NCBI GenBank assembly: GCA_937859005.1
Contig: CALLYR010000170.1
Location: 1-6,729 of the forward strand
Length of the DNA stretch: 6,729 nucleotides
Source of the DNA: an uncultured Paracoccus sp.
GTDB taxonomy: Bacteria; Pseudomonadota; Alphaproteobacteria; Rhodobacterales; Rhodobacteraceae
Direction of reading: 5' to 3'
The translations under genes were made by a program, and so were the position numbers. The notes beneath the pieces were generated by a model, which worked only from the letters and a program-made list of their open reading frames with translations, ran no database searches and was not told the DNA's origin. Shown piece by piece: positions 5,700 to 6,729 of this stretch. Position 1 is the stretch's first letter. Every line of letters starts with the position of its first letter.

Positions 5700-6722
5700 A
5701 TGGGCTACAAGGTCGTCGTCGCGGGCGCCACGGGGAACGTGGGCCGCGAAATGCTGAACATCCTGGCCGAGCGCCAGTTTCCCGTGGACGAGATCGCCGT
5801 GCTGGCGTCGCGCCGTTCGCTGGGGACCGAGGTCAGCTTCGGCGACAGGACCCTGAAAACCCGCGACATCGAGGGCTTCGACTTCACCGGCTGGGACATG
5901 GCGCTGTTCGCCATCGGGTCCGAGGCGACGAAGAAATACGCGCCCATCGCCGCCAGGGCGGGCTGCGTCGTGATCGACAACTCCAGCCTCTATCGCTATG
6001 ACCCCGACGTGCCCCTGATCGTGCCCGAGGTGAACGCCGACGCGATCATGGGCTATGCCAAAAAGAACATCATCGCCAACCCGAACTGTTCCACCGCGCA
6101 GATGGTCGTGGCGCTGAAGCCGCTGCATGACCGCGCCCGCATCAGGCGCGTCGTCGTCAGCACCTATCAGTCCGTCAGCGGCGCCGGAAAAGAGGGCATG
6201 GACGAGCTGTGGACCCAGACCAAGGGCATGTATGTGCCGGGTCAGGAGGTCGCGCCGAAGAAGTTCCAGAAGCAGATCGCCTTCAACGTCATTCCCCAGA
6301 TCGACGTCTTCATGGAAGACGGCCAGACCAAGGAGGAATGGAAGATGGTGGCCGAGACCAAGAAGATCATGGACCCCTCGGTCAAGGTCACCGCGACCTG
6401 CGTGCGCGTCCCCGTCTTCGTCGGCCATTCCGAGGCGATCAACATCGAGTTCGAGGATTTCCTGGACGAGGACGAGGCCCGCGACATCCTGCGCGAAGCG
6501 CCAGGCGTGCTGGTGATCGACAAGCGCGAGCCGGGCGGCTATGTCACCCCGGTCGAATGCGTGGGCGATTTCGCCACTTTCGTCAGCCGCATCCGGCAGG
6601 ACCAGACGGTGGAAAACGGCCTGAACCTGTGGTGCGTCAGCGACAACCTGCGCAAGGGCGCGGCGCTGAACGCGGTCCAGATCGCGGAACTGCTGGGCAA
6701 CCGCTGCCTCAAGAAGGGGTGA
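5700..6722 (+). CDS. asd: Aspartate-semialdehyde dehydrogenase
   Basis: This 340-residue cytoplasmic enzyme reduces L-aspartyl-4-phosphate to L-aspartate 4-semialdehyde with NADPH. This is the branch-point precursor of lysine/diaminopimelate, threonine and methionine. The N-terminal Rossmann fold begins VVVAGATGNVGREML (5-19). The active-site cysteine is C130 in NPNCSTAQMV (127-136). Other expected residues are Q157 in STYQSVSGAGK (154-164), the substrate-binding R236 in CVRVPV (234-239) and the base H243 in VGHSEA (241-246). NVIPQID (196-202) and DPDVPLIVPEVN (101-112) match the usual proteobacterial form. Length and residues are complete, ending at TGA 6720-6722. The gene is divergent from the aminopeptidase/saccharopine block and appears to have its own start signals in the 166-nt gap. 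Only seven bases follow the stop, so its terminator and any downstream partner are outside the window. Confidence 0.97.
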   Translation: MGYKVVVAGATGNVGREMLNILAERQFPVDEIAVLASRRSLGTEVSFGDRTLKTRDIEGFDFTGWDMALFAIGSEATKKYAPIAARAGCVVIDNSSLYRYDPDVPLIVPEVNADAIMGYAKKNIIANPNCSTAQMVVALKPLHDRARIRRVVVSTYQSVSGAGKEGMDELWTQTKGMYVPGQEVAPKKFQKQIAFNVIPQIDVFMEDGQTKEEWKMVAETKKIMDPSVKVTATCVRVPVFVGHSEAINIEFEDFLDEDEARDILREAPGVLVIDKREPGGYVTPVECVGDFATFVSRIRQDQTVENGLNLWCVSDNLRKGAALNAVQIAELLGNRCLKKG

Positions 6723-6729
6723 GCCGGAT

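Noticed and set aside
5466..6428. 320-residue minus-strand ORF opposite asd
   Set aside because: It is antisense to a complete asd, with composition typical of a shadow frame and no recognisable domain.

Overview
The window looks like chromosomal DNA from a high-GC alphaproteobacterium, most like Paracoccus or a related Rhodobacteraceae. This is judged from the strong G/C bias at third codon positions, the style of the proteins, and the gene order aminopeptidase then NlpC/P60 peptidase. No taxon can be proven from the sequence alone. I see no rRNA, tRNA, CRISPR array, insertion sequence or phage gene.

Layout: positions 1-5533 hold five minus-strand genes, read right to left. They are an M17 leucyl-aminopeptidase-family enzyme (5533-4145), a signal-peptide-free SH3b + NlpC/P60 cysteine peptidase (4145-3318), a yeast LYS1-type saccharopine dehydrogenase (3284-2223), a yeast LYS9-type saccharopine dehydrogenase (2226-1075), and a PQQ-dependent sugar dehydrogenase-family protein that runs off the left edge (1016-1). 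Junctions are tight: a 1-nt overlap, a 33-nt gap, a 4-nt ATGA overlap and a 58-nt gap. The first four genes are probably one operon and the fifth may be. A 166-nt intergenic region (5534-5699) separates this block from the plus-strand aspartate-semialdehyde dehydrogenase gene asd (5700-6722). That region carries a long imperfect hairpin (5570-5622) that no gene explains.

How the genes may work together: asd supplies aspartate semialdehyde for the diaminopimelate/lysine and threonine/methionine branches. The divergent operon encodes two enzymes that together can convert lysine and 2-oxoglutarate to aminoadipate semialdehyde and glutamate through saccharopine. The two upstream peptidases could feed amino acids into this route, possibly from recycled cell-wall peptides, but that link is inference. 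The PQQ enzyme has no obvious connection and would act in the periplasm or at the membrane.

The individual genes belong to known families. The parts most worth a second look are the gene arrangement (lysine synthesis facing lysine breakdown, and peptidases coupled to the saccharopine pair) and the hairpin between the divergent genes. I found no clear evidence of a wholly new system.
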